A stretch of 64,000 nt of DNA from Rhodobacterales bacterium HKCCE2091 (GCA_015689685.1 WVSL01000006.1:1-64000); one strand, 5' to 3'; positions 50,274-59,629 are shown, numbered from the stretch's first letter. A program made the numbers and translations. Notes: generated by a model not told the origin, from the letters alone.

Positions 50274-51077
50274 ATGCGCAACCGGATACCGATGCGTTTC
50301 GCCGCGCTCGCGCTTTCGATGGCAGTCGCCGCACATGCGGAGACGCCGTTTTCGCCCCTTTCCGGGGCCGATATCGTGATCCTGGGCGAGGTTCACGACA
50401 ATCCCGACCACCACGACCTGCAACTGATCGCGCTCGACGGTCTCGATCCCGCCGCGATCGTGTTCGAGATGCTGACGAAGGACGAGGCCATGCTCGTCGC
50501 CGGCCCGCTCGCGCGCGACGTGGCGGCGTTGGAACAGGCGCTCGATTGGGGTTCCTCGGGCTGGCCCGATTTCGACTACTACGCCCCGCTAATGGCCTAT
50601 GGCGCCAGCATTCCAGTCTACGGCGCGGAGGTGCCGCGTGAAACCGCGCAGCGCGCCTTCGGTGAGGGCGCGGCCGCCGTCTTCGGCGACGGTGCCACCC
50701 GTTACGGTCTCGACACCCATCTGCCGTCCGACGAACAGGCCGCGCGCGAGGAGGAACAGTTCGCCGCCCATTGCGAGGCCGTCCCGCGTGAGATCCTGCC
50801 GGGTTTCGTGGAGGCGCAGCGGCTTCGCGACGCGGAACTCGCCCGCACCGCCCTCACCGCGCTGGAAGAGACCGGCGGCCCGGTGGTGGTGATCGCGGGC
50901 AACGGCCACGCACGGCGCGACCAGGGCATCCCCGCGCTCGTCGCCGTCGCCGCGCCGGAGGTCCGGGTGGCGAGCCTCGGCCTGCTGGAGGAGGACCCGC
51001 GCGGCCCCGCCCCCTACGACGTGGTGATGATCACCGCCCCGGCGGAACGGGAAGACCCCTGCGCCGCCTTCCGGTGA
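50274..51077 (+). CDS. ChaN/Tiki-fold heme- or metal-binding secreted protein
   Basis: 267 residues with a signal peptide (MRFAALALSMAVAAHA, cleavage before ETPF) and no lipobox. The ChaN domain is recognised by DIVILGEVHDNPDHHDLQL, IVFEMLTKDE, LDWGSSGWPDFDYYAPLM and VVIAGNGHARRDQGIP. Related proteins include the heme-binding lipoprotein ChaN and metalloprotease-like Tiki/TraB domains. Likely periplasmic; whether it binds heme or cleaves is unknown. Confidence 0.82.
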   Translation: MRNRIPMRFAALALSMAVAAHAETPFSPLSGADIVILGEVHDNPDHHDLQLIALDGLDPAAIVFEMLTKDEAMLVAGPLARDVAALEQALDWGSSGWPDFDYYAPLMAYGASIPVYGAEVPRETAQRAFGEGAAAVFGDGATRYGLDTHLPSDEQAAREEEQFAAHCEAVPREILPGFVEAQRLRDAELARTALTALEETGGPVVVIAGNGHARRDQGIPALVAVAAPEVRVASLGLLEEDPRGPAPYDVVMITAPAEREDPCAAFR

Positions 51078-51093
51078 CGCCGGCCCTCGCGCG

Positions 51094-51123
51094 TTGACCC
51101 CGCCCGACCGGCGGGCCTAACGT
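51094..51123 (+). promoter_or_regulatory. Candidate coaBC promoter
   Basis: TTGACC (51094-51099), 18-base spacer, TAACGT (51118-51123), about 30 bases before ATG 51152. Confidence 0.4.
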
Positions 51124-51151
51124 GCGCCACGACAGGGGCAGGAGCGGCAGA

Positions 51152-52351
51152 ATGCTCGCGGGCAAGCGCATACTTCTCATCATCGGCGGCGGTATCGCGG
51201 CCTTCAAGTCGCAGGAACTGATCCGCGAACTCCGCCGCCGGGGCGCATCGGTCGTGCCGGTCCTGACCCGCGCCAGCGAGGAATTCGTCACCCCGCTCTC
51301 TGTGTCCGCGCTCGCCGCCGAGAAGGTCTACCGCGACCTCTTCGACCTGTCCGACGAACACGAGATGGGCCATATCGAGCTGAGCCGGGCCGCCGACCTC
51401 GTGGTGGTCGCGCCCGCGACCGCCGACCTGATGGCGAAGATGGCGAACGGTCTCGCGAACGATCTCGCCTCCACCGTCCTGATGGCGACCGACAAGCGCG
51501 TCCTGATCGCCCCGGCGATGAACGTGCGGATGTGGCAGCACCCGGCGACGCAGCGGAACCTGGCCGCGCTGACCGGTGACGGGGTGCTTTCCGTCGGCCC
51601 CGTCGACGGCGACATGGCCTGCGGCGAATACGGGCCGGGCCGCATGTCGGAGGTGCCCCAGATCGTGGCCGCGATCGACGCCGCGCTGTCGGACGGGCCG
51701 CTGAAGGGCCGGCACGTCGTGGTGACCTCGGGCCCGACCCATGAACCGATCGACCCGGTGCGCTACATCGCGAACCGGTCCTCGGGCGCGCAGGGCACGG
51801 CGCTCGCCGCCGCGCTGCGCGATCTCGGCGCGCGGGTCAGCTTCGTCACCGGTCCGGCACGCGTGCCGCCCCCCGCGGGGGTGGAGGTGATCCGGGTCGA
51901 GACCGCGCGCGAGATGGCAGACGCGGTCGCCGCCGCGCTTCCCGCCGATGCCGCCGTCTTCGCCGCCGCCGTTGCCGACTGGCACGTGGTGAACGCCGGC
52001 GCGCAGAAGATGAAGAAGACCGCGGGCGGGATGCCGGCCCTCGACTTCGCGGAGAACCCCGACATCCTCGCCACCGTCGCCGGGATGTCCTCCGGGCGCC
52101 CCGGGCTCGTCGTCGGGTTCGCCGCCGAGACCGAATCGGTGGTCGACCACGCGACGGCGAAACGGGCGCGAAAGGGCTGCGACTGGATCGTCGCGAACGA
52201 TGTCTCCGCCGGGACCGGCATCATGGGCGGGTCTGAGAACAAGGTTCACCTCGTCACCGCCGAGGGCGTGGAGGACTGGCCGCGGATGTCGAAAACCGAG
52301 ACGGCGGAACGGCTTGCGGCCCGCATCGCCGAGGCCGTCGCCCCACGATAG
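51152..52351 (+). CDS. coaBC: Bifunctional phosphopantothenoylcysteine decarboxylase/phosphopantothenate-cysteine ligase
   Basis: 399 residues. CoaC half: GKRILLIIGGGIAAFKSQELIRELRRRGA, active-site His in HIELSRAADLVVVAPATADLMAKMANGLANDL and APAMNVRMWQHPATQRN with the flavoprotein substrate-binding motif. CoaB half: VVTSGPTHEPIDPVRYIANRSSGAQG, AAVADWHV and NDVSAGTGIMGGSEN. It converts 4'-phosphopantothenate to phosphopantetheine for coenzyme A. ATG 51152 (GGAG upstream) is preferred to GTG 51122. dut follows 60 bases on, as in many bacteria. Confidence 0.96.
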   Translation: MLAGKRILLIIGGGIAAFKSQELIRELRRRGASVVPVLTRASEEFVTPLSVSALAAEKVYRDLFDLSDEHEMGHIELSRAADLVVVAPATADLMAKMANGLANDLASTVLMATDKRVLIAPAMNVRMWQHPATQRNLAALTGDGVLSVGPVDGDMACGEYGPGRMSEVPQIVAAIDAALSDGPLKGRHVVVTSGPTHEPIDPVRYIANRSSGAQGTALAAALRDLGARVSFVTGPARVPPPAGVEVIRVETAREMADAVAAALPADAAVFAAAVADWHVVNAGAQKMKKTAGGMPALDFAENPDILATVAGMSSGRPGLVVGFAAETESVVDHATAKRARKGCDWIVANDVSAGTGIMGGSENKVHLVTAEGVEDWPRMSKTETAERLAARIAEAVAPR

Positions 52352-52411
52352 GCGCGCGCCGCGGGTGTCTCGCCCCGCCGGCGTTAAGCGAATCTTCGGA
52401 GTTTGGATGGA

Positions 52412-52891
52412 ATGCAGACCGACATGAACGTCACCGTCGAGATCACGCGCGAGGACTGGGCCGACACCCATGTGCCGCTGCCCGCCTACGCCACCACCGG
52501 CTCGGTCGGGGCCGATCTTCGCGCCAACCTCTCGCAGGAGGATCGCGAAGACGGGCTGATGCTCGGTGTCGGGGAACGGATGGTGGTTCCGACCGGGCTG
52601 CGCGTCGCCATCCCCGAAGGGTTCGAGATGCAGATCCGCCCACGCTCCGGGCTAGCCATCACTCACGGCGTCACGATCCTGAACGCGCCCGGCACCATCG
52701 ACTGCGACTACCGCGGGCCGCTGGGCGTCATCCTCTGCAACATGGGGGCGGAACCCTACCACATCGGTCACGGCACCCGGATCGCCCAGGCGGTGGTGGC
52801 GCCGGTCGCGCGTGCGGCCTATGTTCCGGTGGCCGCCCTGTCCCAGACCGTGCGCGGCGCACAAGGATTCGGATCGACCGGAACCCGCTGA
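52412..52891 (+). CDS. dut: dUTP diphosphatase
   Basis: 159 residues, trimeric dUTPase. Motifs: YATTGSVGADLRAN, QIRPRSGLAITHGVTILNAPGTIDCDYRGPLGV (motifs 2 and 3) and GAQGFGSTG at the C-terminus. It removes dUTP and supplies dUMP. The best start is ATG 52412 with GGAG 11 bases upstream; ATG 52424 is possible. The stop overlaps the MoeB-like gene by one base, so dut lies in a coaBC-dut-ThiF run. Confidence 0.95.
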   Translation: MQTDMNVTVEITREDWADTHVPLPAYATTGSVGADLRANLSQEDREDGLMLGVGERMVVPTGLRVAIPEGFEMQIRPRSGLAITHGVTILNAPGTIDCDYRGPLGVILCNMGAEPYHIGHGTRIAQAVVAPVARAAYVPVAALSQTVRGAQGFGSTGTR

Positions 52892-53943
52892 TGGGCCTTC
52901 TCCTCCTGCTGGTCGTGGCAGGGATCATCGCGCTTGGCCCCGCCTTCCGCGTGCCGTGGACGGCGCGGCTCTACATGCTCGGGCTGCTCTACGTGGCCGT
53001 GCTCTCGCTTCACCTGCTGCTGCCCGACGGCCACCCGATGCGCGAGGGTCTCGGCGGCTCCGCCGCGCCCTGGCTGATCCTCGGGGTGCTCGGGGCGCTG
53101 GCGCTCGCCTACCGCGCGATCCTTCAGGTGGTGCGCCGCAAGGCCACCGCCACGCAGGAGGCCCGCGCGCCCGCCGCGTCGCCGAAGGCGGCCTTCACCG
53201 ATGACGAACTGGAAAGGTACGCCCGCCACATCACCCTGCCCGAGGTCGGCGGTGCCGGTCAGCGAAAGCTGAAGGCGGCGAAGGTTCTCGTGGTCGGCGC
53301 GGGCGGTCTGGGCGCGCCCGCGCTTCTGTACCTCGCCGCTGCGGGCGTCGGCCGGATCGGCGTGATCGACCCCGACGCAGTGGAACTGTCGAACCTGCAA
53401 CGCCAGGTGATCCATTCGGACGACCGCCAGGGAATGCCGAAGGTCTTTTCCGCCCAGGCCGCCATCGCGGCGCTGAACCCCTTCGTCGAGGTCCGCCCCT
53501 ACCACCGCGCCCTGACCGCCGAAATCGCGCCGGAACTGTTCGCGGAGTACGACCTGATCCTTGACGGTACCGACCGCTACGACACCCGCGCGATGGTCAA
53601 CCGCGCTGCGGTCGACGCGGGCAAGCCCCTGATCGCGGGTGCGATTTCCGCGTGGGAAGGTCAACTGACGCTCTACGATCCCGCGCGCGGCGCGCCTTGC
53701 CTCGCCTGCGTCTTTCCCGACCCGCCGCCGCCCGACCGGGCCGCGACCTGCGCCGAGACCGGCGTGATCGGGGCCTTGCCGGGTGTCGTCGGGTCGATGA
53801 TGGCGCTGGAGGCGGTGAAGGAACTCACCGGCGCGGGCGAGGGGTTGCGGGGCCGGATGCTGATCCACGACGCGCTTCATGCCGAAACCCGGTCGCTCCG
53901 CATCGCCCGCGACCCGGCCTGCCCGGTCTGCGGGGGCACCTGA
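52891..53943 (+). CDS. Membrane-anchored MoeB/ThiF-family adenylyltransferase
   Basis: 350 residues. The first 80 residues hold three hydrophobic helices (about 2-20, 25-45, 59-79), followed by a linker and an E1-like domain: [32 protein letters not shown] (ATP site), [24 protein letters not shown], catalytic Cys in [15 protein letters not shown], and zinc ligands CLACVFP and CPVCGG. The catalytic and zinc residues are intact, so it should adenylate a ubiquitin-like sulfur carrier such as MoaD or ThiS. Soluble MoeB lacks the helices. No carrier gene is adjacent. Confidence 0.88.
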   Translation: MGLLLLLVVAGIIALGPAFRVPWTARLYMLGLLYVAVLSLHLLLPDGHPMREGLGGSAAPWLILGVLGALALAYRAILQVVRRKATATQEARAPAASPKAAFTDDELERYARHITLPEVGGAGQRKLKAAKVLVVGAGGLGAPALLYLAAAGVGRIGVIDPDAVELSNLQRQVIHSDDRQGMPKVFSAQAAIAALNPFVEVRPYHRALTAEIAPELFAEYDLILDGTDRYDTRAMVNRAAVDAGKPLIAGAISAWEGQLTLYDPARGAPCLACVFPDPPPPDRAATCAETGVIGALPGVVGSMMALEAVKELTGAGEGLRGRMLIHDALHAETRSLRIARDPACPVCGGT

Positions 53944-54009
53944 TCCGACGCCCGCGCCCGGCCGCGATCCCGGTGGGGATCGCCGCGCCGCCGGGGCAAA
54001 GCATTGCCC

Positions 54010-54037
54010 TTGCCCCGCGCGACAGGCCCGCCATACT
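54010..54037 (+). promoter_or_regulatory. Candidate promoter for the amino-acid binding protein gene
   Basis: TTGCCC (54010-54015), 16-base spacer, CATACT (54032-54037), about 30 bases before ATG 54066. The -10 matches at 4 of 6. Confidence 0.35.
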
Positions 54038-54065
54038 CGGCGCGACCAACAGGGAGTCCGCTGCC

Positions 54066-54854
54066 ATGCACCGCCTCATCCTCGGCCTTGCCGCCGTCCT
54101 GACCGCCACCGCCGCCCATGCCGAGGCGCACCTGCCGGACCTCGGGGGCCGCGAGATCGTTATCGCCACCGAGAACGCCTATCCGCCGCTGCAATTCGTC
54201 GATCCCGACAGCGGCGAGCCGATCGGTTGGGAATACGACGCGATGGCCGAGATTGCCGGGCGTCTGAACTTTACCCCGGTCTACGAGACGATCTCGTGGG
54301 AAGCGATGATCCCCGCGGTGTCGGAGGCCCAGTTCGACATGGGCATGACCGGGATCACCATCCGCGAGGACCGCGCCGAAGCCGTCGATTTCTCCGACAG
54401 CTACATGACCAGCCAGATGATGATGCTGGTCCGCGCCGACGAGGACCGCTTCGCCGATGCCGAAAGCTTCGCAGCCGGCGAGGATTTCCTGTTCGGCACC
54501 CAGGCCGGGACCACGCCGTTCTACGTCGGGGTCTACGACGTGCTCGACGGCGACGAGGCCAACCCGCGGATCGTGTTCTTCGAGACCTTCGGCGCCGCCG
54601 TGCAGGGCCTCCTGGCCGAGGACGTCGACATGGTGCTGACGGATTCGACCGGCGGCGAGGGCTATGTCCGCGCCAACCCCGACGCGCTGAAGATCGTGGG
54701 CGAGCCGCTCGGCACCGAGGACTTCGGCTTCATCTTCCCGCAGGGATCGGACCTCGTCGGCCCGTTCAACGCCGCGATCGCCGACATGCGCGAGGACGGC
54801 ACGCTCGACGCGCTGAACCAGCGCTGGTTCGTGGAGTACGAGTTCGGCGGTTGA
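54066..54854 (+). CDS. Amino-acid ABC transporter substrate-binding protein
   Basis: 262 residues. Signal peptide [19 protein letters not shown], then the family-3 solute-binding fold: [63 protein letters not shown] and [18 protein letters not shown]. It is periplasmic. The ligand is probably a polar amino acid; the Arg in TIREDRAE and Asp in VDMVLTDST are the usual alpha-amino and carboxyl ligands. The permease gene follows 88 bases on; no ATPase is adjacent. Confidence 0.93.
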   Translation: MHRLILGLAAVLTATAAHAEAHLPDLGGREIVIATENAYPPLQFVDPDSGEPIGWEYDAMAEIAGRLNFTPVYETISWEAMIPAVSEAQFDMGMTGITIREDRAEAVDFSDSYMTSQMMMLVRADEDRFADAESFAAGEDFLFGTQAGTTPFYVGVYDVLDGDEANPRIVFFETFGAAVQGLLAEDVDMVLTDSTGGEGYVRANPDALKIVGEPLGTEDFGFIFPQGSDLVGPFNAAIADMREDGTLDALNQRWFVEYEFGG

Positions 54855-54942
54855 GCAGGGATCGCGCGGGCCATTGCCGCGCGCCTGACACGAGGATGGC
54901 GGTGCGCGCCGTGCCGCGCGGCGACCGGGCGGGGTCGGCGCG

Positions 54943-55737
54943 GTGATCGGCCCGTCCCCGCCCGGGCGGGACTTTCCCTGGTGGCTCGTGGCGGTCTCGC
55001 TGCTTGGCGCCGCCGCCTATGCCGCGATCCTCGCCGACCCGGGCTACCGGCAGGTTCTCGACACGCTGAGCCGCGGGATCGGGATCACGGTCTTCGTGAC
55101 CGTCGTGTCCTTCGCCACGGCGGCGCTGATCGGGCTCGGCCTCGCGCTCGCGTCGCTCTCGCCGCGGGCCTGGGCGCGCCAGGCCGCCCGGGGCTACATC
55201 GAGATCATCCGCGGCATCCCGATCCTGGTCCTGCTGCTCTACGTCGCCTTCGTGATCGGCCCGGCGCTGGTCGCGGGCTGGAACTGGCTGACCGGGCAGG
55301 TCGGGCTGGAGCCGATCCGTACCCGCGACTTTCCCCTGCTCTGGCGCGCGATCATGGCGCTGTCGATCGCCTATTCCGCCTTCATCGCCGAGGTGTTCCG
55401 CGCCGGTCTGCAATCGGTCGATACCGGGCAGATCGAGGCGGCCGAGGCGCTCGGCCTGAACCGCTGGAACCGGTTCCGGCACATCGTCTTTCCGCAGGCC
55501 TTCCGGATGATCCTGCCGCCGCTCGGCAACGACTTCGTCGCGATGGTGAAGGATTCGAGCCTCGTGTCGGTGGTGGGGGTTCTGGACATCACGCAACTGG
55601 GCAAGGTCACAGCGGCGGGCAATTTCCGGTATTTCGAGACCTACAACGTGGTCGCGCTGGTCTACCTGACGATGACGATCACGCTGTCCCTGCTTTTGCG
55701 GCGGCTGGAACTCCGGTTGCGGGCGGGGCGGCGATGA
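54943..55737 (+). CDS. Amino-acid ABC transporter permease
   Basis: 264 residues from GTG 54943, the first possible start after the preceding stop; no clear ribosome-binding site. His/Glu/Gln/Arg-type permease with TVFVTVVSFATAALIGLGLALAS, the EAA loop in GQIEAAEALGLNRWNRFRHIVFPQAFRMILPPLGN and VKDSSLVSVVGVLDI. It pairs with the binding protein upstream. The ATP-binding subunit is not in the window; it may be shared or encoded elsewhere. Confidence 0.93.
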   Translation: MIGPSPPGRDFPWWLVAVSLLGAAAYAAILADPGYRQVLDTLSRGIGITVFVTVVSFATAALIGLGLALASLSPRAWARQAARGYIEIIRGIPILVLLLYVAFVIGPALVAGWNWLTGQVGLEPIRTRDFPLLWRAIMALSIAYSAFIAEVFRAGLQSVDTGQIEAAEALGLNRWNRFRHIVFPQAFRMILPPLGNDFVAMVKDSSLVSVVGVLDITQLGKVTAAGNFRYFETYNVVALVYLTMTITLSLLLRRLELRLRAGRR

Positions 55738-55753
55738 GGGCATCGAGCCCTCC

Positions 55754-55802
55754 TCGCCGCCTTTGCCTCCGGCGGGGATATTTCCGGAATGAAGAAGGGG
55801 CG
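55754..55802. other. Intergenic segment resembling a dispersed Rhodobacterales sequence
   Basis: CCTTTGCCTCCGGCGGGGAT followed by ATTTCCGGAATGAAGAAG: GC-rich flank, then an AT-containing core GGGATATTTCC. I recall similar pieces after many genes in Rhodobacter-type genomes. The gap at 38717-38745 holds a looser relative. Role, if any, is unknown. Confidence 0.35.
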
Positions 55803-55888
55803 GGGCGGTCGGGCCGCGGCGGATCCGCGCCGGGGGTGGCGCAAGGCCCCGGTCGGTGCCTAACTGTCGCGGTGACAGGAGGCCCGAC

Positions 55889-57907
55889 ATGACCAACCCG
55901 CTGCTCGACGACTGGACCACCCCGTTCGAGATCCCGCCCTTCGACCGCATCGGGGACGCGGATTTCGCCCCGGCGATGGAGGCGGCGCTGGCCGAGGGGC
56001 GCGCGGCGGTGGCCGCGATCGCCGACAATCCCGAGCCCCCGACCTTCGCCAACACGATCGAGGCGCTCGAGATGGCGGACCGGCAGCTCGACCGGGTCGC
56101 CGGGGTGTTCTTCAACCTCGCCGGGTCCGACGCGACGCCCGAACGGCAGGCCCTGCAGCGCCGGTTCGCGCCGGAGCTGTCGGCCTATGCCTCCGAGGTG
56201 GTGTCGAACGCCGCGCTCTGGGACCGGATCGAGACCTTGTGGGAAGGGCGCGAGGCGCTTGGCCTTACCGACGAGGAAATGCGGCTCCTGACCCTGACGC
56301 GGCGCAATTTCCAGCGCGCCGGGGCCGGGTTGCCGGAGGCCGGGAAGGCGCGGCTGACGGAGGTCAAGTCGCGGCTCGCCGTGCTCGGGACGGAGTTCAC
56401 CCAGAACCTGCTCGCCGACGAATCTGGCTGGTCGATGCCGCTGGCCGAGGACGATCTGGAGGGGCTGCCCGGTTTCGTCGTGGCCGCGGCGCGGGCGGCG
56501 GGCCGGGACGCGGGGGCCGAGGGGCCCGTCCTGACGCTGAACCGCTCGCTGATCGTGCCGTTCCTGCAGTTCTCGCCCCGGCGCGACCTGCGCGAGACCG
56601 CCTGGCGGGCCTGGACCAGCAGGGGCGCCAATGGCGGCGAGACCGACAACCGGGCGATCGCGGCCGAGATCCTCGCGCTGCGCGAGGAGCGGGCGAAGCT
56701 GCTCGGCTACGACAGTTTCGCGGCCTACAAGCTGGAACCGGAGATGGCGGGGACGCCGGACGCGGTGCGGGATCTCCTGATGCAGGTCTGGGCGCCGGCG
56801 AAGGCGCAGGCCGACGCCGACGCCGCGGTGCTCGAGGCGATGCTGCGGGACGACGGGATCAACGGCCCGCTGGAGGCCTGGGACTGGCGCTACTACGCCG
56901 AGAAACGGCGGCGGGCGGAACATGACCTGGACGAATCCGAGCTGAAGCCGTTCTTCCGGCTGGAGGCGATGATCGAGGCTTCGTTCGACTGCGCGCACCG
57001 CTTATTCGGGCTGGAATTCCGGCCGCTCGACGTGCCGCTCTACCACCCCGACGCCCGCGCCTGGGAGGTCACGCGCGAGGGCCGGCACATGGCGGTTTTC
57101 ATCGGCGACTACTTCGCGCGGTCGTCGAAGCGGTCGGGCGCCTGGTGTTCCGCCTTCCGCAGCCAGCGCAAGCTCGGCGGCGAGGTGCGGCCGGTGGTCG
57201 TCAACGTCTGCAACTTCGCCAAGGGCGATCCGGCGCTCCTGTCCTACGACGACGCGCGCACGCTGTTCCACGAATTCGGCCACGCGCTGCACCAGATGCT
57301 GTCGGACGTGACCTACGGCTCGATGTCCGGAACCTCTGTCGCGCGGGATTTCGTGGAACTGCCGAGCCAGCTTTATGAACACTGGCTGGAAGTGCCCGAG
57401 GTGCTGGAAAAGCACGCCCGCCACGCCGAAACTGGCGCGGCGATGCCGAAGCCGCTGCTGGACCGGCTGCTGGCGGCGCGGGATTTCGACATGGGGTTCC
57501 AGACGGTGGAATACGTCGCCTCCGCCCTCGTGGACCTCGATTTCCACGACGGACCGGCCCCGGCCGACCCGATGCAGGCGCAGGCCGAGACGCTGGCAAG
57601 GATCGGGATGCCGTCGGCCATCGTCATGCGCCATGCGACGCCGCATTTCGCCCATGTCTTCGCGGGCGACGGCTATTCGTCGGGCTACTACAGCTACATG
57701 TGGTCGGAGGTCATGGACGCGGACGCCTTCGCGGCCTTCGAGGAAGCGGGCGGGGCCTTCGACCCGGCCACGGCCGCGAAGCTGGAGGCGCACATCCTGT
57801 CGGCGGGCGGCTCGCAGGAGGCCGACGCGCTCTACCGCGCGTTCCGGGGCCGGATGCCGGGGGTGGAGGCGCTGCTGAAGGGTCGTGGGCTCGACAAGGT
57901 CGCCTGA
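55889..57907 (+). CDS. M3-family oligopeptidase (oligopeptidase A/Dcp type)
   Basis: 672 residues. Zinc motif HEFGHALH with His461, preceded by CNFAKGDPALLSYDDARTLF and followed by GTSVARDFVELPSQLYEHW, plus the substrate-loop FAGDGYSSGYYSYMWSEVMDADAFAAF. The N-terminal half has DDWTTPFEIPPFDRIGDADFAPAMEAAL as in oligopeptidase A and peptidyl-dipeptidase Dcp. Cytoplasmic by lack of signal. It degrades short peptides, for example signal-peptide remnants. ATG 55889 follows AGGAGG; an in-frame GTG at 55856 is less likely. Confidence 0.94.
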   Translation: MTNPLLDDWTTPFEIPPFDRIGDADFAPAMEAALAEGRAAVAAIADNPEPPTFANTIEALEMADRQLDRVAGVFFNLAGSDATPERQALQRRFAPELSAYASEVVSNAALWDRIETLWEGREALGLTDEEMRLLTLTRRNFQRAGAGLPEAGKARLTEVKSRLAVLGTEFTQNLLADESGWSMPLAEDDLEGLPGFVVAAARAAGRDAGAEGPVLTLNRSLIVPFLQFSPRRDLRETAWRAWTSRGANGGETDNRAIAAEILALREERAKLLGYDSFAAYKLEPEMAGTPDAVRDLLMQVWAPAKAQADADAAVLEAMLRDDGINGPLEAWDWRYYAEKRRRAEHDLDESELKPFFRLEAMIEASFDCAHRLFGLEFRPLDVPLYHPDARAWEVTREGRHMAVFIGDYFARSSKRSGAWCSAFRSQRKLGGEVRPVVVNVCNFAKGDPALLSYDDARTLFHEFGHALHQMLSDVTYGSMSGTSVARDFVELPSQLYEHWLEVPEVLEKHARHAETGAAMPKPLLDRLLAARDFDMGFQTVEYVASALVDLDFHDGPAPADPMQAQAETLARIGMPSAIVMRHATPHFAHVFAGDGYSSGYYSYMWSEVMDADAFAAFEEAGGAFDPATAAKLEAHILSAGGSQEADALYRAFRGRMPGVEALLKGRGLDKVA

Positions 57908-57916
57908 GGCCGGGGC

Positions 57917-58513
57917 CTACTCGATCACCTCGCCGGGGTCGGTGCCCCAGAGCGCATTCTGCGGCACCCATCCGCGGTAGCCGCCGGTCGAGATCAGGCA
58001 CCAGCCTTCGCGGCATTCCTGCAGCCGCCCGATCACCCCGCGCTCGGCCTGGGCGCGGACGGGTGCGCCGGTATCGGGGCGCTGGCGCAGTTCGACCATG
58101 TCGGTCTCGACGATGGCGGTGCGTTCGCCCGACAGGAGCGCGTAGTGCATCCAGCCGCCCTGACCGTCGCGGTCGACGACCCGGCGCCAGTGGCCGTATT
58201 CCGCCACCACGACCAGCGGCATCCCGCGGCGCGTGAACACCCAGTCGATCCGGTGGGACCGCGACGGGCCGCGCCGCACGTTGCCCTCTGCCGCATCCAT
58301 CGAGACGTAGCGGGGCAGAGGAAACCCGGTTTCGGGGCCGACGCGCGGGGCGGAGCGTTCCTCGGACGAGGCGGCCACCAGTTCGACCGGGGCTTCCTCC
58401 GCCGCGCGGGCCGGCGGCTCGGGCCTCGGGGCCGGGGCCTCGTCGGCCGCCGCGCCCACGGCCAGCAATGCCGCGAGAAGGAGGGAGAGGACGCCTGCTT
58501 GCATCCGTTTCAT
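57917..58513 (-). CDS. Secreted bacterial SH3-domain protein
   Basis: 198 residues. N-terminal signal peptide (MKRMQAGVLSLLLAALLAVGAAA), a Pro/Glu/Ala-rich low-complexity segment to about residue 65, then two SH3-like repeats: RYVSMDAAEGNVRRGPSRSHRIDWVF with GHWRRVVDRDGQGGWMHYALL, and VELRQRPDTGAPVRAQAERG with GYRGWVPQNALWG. This is the SH3_4/DUF1058 layout seen in cell-wall-associated proteins. Periplasmic; may bind peptidoglycan. The start could also be ATG 58504. Convergent with the M3 peptidase, 9 bases apart, and divergent from the dehydrogenase. Confidence 0.88.
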   Translation of the reverse strand: MKRMQAGVLSLLLAALLAVGAAADEAPAPRPEPPARAAEEAPVELVAASSEERSAPRVGPETGFPLPRYVSMDAAEGNVRRGPSRSHRIDWVFTRRGMPLVVVAEYGHWRRVVDRDGQGGWMHYALLSGERTAIVETDMVELRQRPDTGAPVRAQAERGVIGRLQECREGWCLISTGGYRGWVPQNALWGTDPGEVIE

Positions 58514-58642
58514 CTGGTCACCGCTCGGCTCGTCCTGCGCCGGTCTGTCGCCCGCGCTTTTCGGCTGGCGCGCTTGCGCGCCTGCCCGCGACCTGAAAAT
58601 GTCACGGGAAAGGTGCGAATGCCAGCGGAGGGTTCGGGGCAG

Positions 58643-59629
58643 ATGCCAGGACGGGGCTTGAGTGTTGTCGTCACGCGACGGTTGCCGGAGGCGGTCGAGA
58701 CGCGGATGAAGGAGTTGTTCACGGTCGAGCTGAACTCCGACGACCGCAAGATGAGCCGAGAGGAGCTGGTGGCGGCGATGACCCGCGCCGACGTGCTGGT
58801 GCCCTGCGTCACCGACCAGATCGACGCGACGATGCTGGCCCGCGCCGGCGACCGGCTGAAGCTGATCGCGAACTACGGCGCGGGGGTGGACCATCTCGAT
58901 GTCTCGACGGCGCGCCAGCGGGGCATCCTCGTGTCCAACACGCCCGGCGTGGTGACCGAGGACACCGCCGACATGACGCTCGCGCTGATCCTCGCCTGCA
59001 CCCGGCGCATTCCCGAGGGCCTGGCGGTGATGCAGGCCGGGAAGTGGGACGGGTGGGCGCCGACCGCCTACATGGGCCGGCGCATCGGCGGCACCCGGCT
59101 CGGCATCCTCGGGATGGGTCGGATCGGGCAGGCCGTCGCGCGTCGGGCGAAGGCGTTCGGGATGCAGGTCCACTACCACAACCGCCGCCGCGTCCACGAC
59201 GAGATCGAGGCGGAACTGGAAGCGACCTACTGGGACAGCCTCGACCAGATGATCGCGCGGATGGACGTGATCTCGATCAACTGCCCGCACACGCCCTCGA
59301 CCTTCCACCTGATGAACGCGCGGCGGCTGAAGCTAATGAAACCGACCGCGGTCATCGTGAACACGTCCCGCGGAGAGGTGATCGACGAGAACGCGCTGAC
59401 GCGGATGCTGCGCGCGGGCGAGATCGCGGGCGCGGGGCTCGACGTGTTCGAACGCGGATCGGAGGTCAACCCGCGGCTGCGGGAGCTGAAGAACGTCGTG
59501 CTGCTGCCGCACATGGGCTCCGCCACCGAGGAAGGCCGCATCGAGATGGGCGAGAAGGTCATCATCAACATCAAGACCTTCGACGACGGCCACCGGCCAC
59601 CGGACCTGGTGGTGCCGGGGATGCTGTGA
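58643..59629 (+). CDS. D-2-hydroxyacid dehydrogenase (glyoxylate/hydroxypyruvate reductase type)
   Basis: 328 residues. NAD(P) loop GTRLGILGMGRIGQAVARRAKAFG, substrate Arg in VNTSRGEVID, Glu in EVNPRL and catalytic His in LLPHMGSATEEGR are in place. ANYGAGVDHLDV and NTPGVVTEDTADMTLAL are family blocks. NRRR after strand 2 suggests NADP(H), as in glyoxylate reductases. ATG 58643 gives MPGRGLSVVVTRRLPE; ATG 58619 with its own ribosome-binding site is an alternative. The stop overlaps the GIY-YIG gene. Confidence 0.9.
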   Translation: MPGRGLSVVVTRRLPEAVETRMKELFTVELNSDDRKMSREELVAAMTRADVLVPCVTDQIDATMLARAGDRLKLIANYGAGVDHLDVSTARQRGILVSNTPGVVTEDTADMTLALILACTRRIPEGLAVMQAGKWDGWAPTAYMGRRIGGTRLGILGMGRIGQAVARRAKAFGMQVHYHNRRRVHDEIEAELEATYWDSLDQMIARMDVISINCPHTPSTFHLMNARRLKLMKPTAVIVNTSRGEVIDENALTRMLRAGEIAGAGLDVFERGSEVNPRLRELKNVVLLPHMGSATEEGRIEMGEKVIINIKTFDDGHRPPDLVVPGML

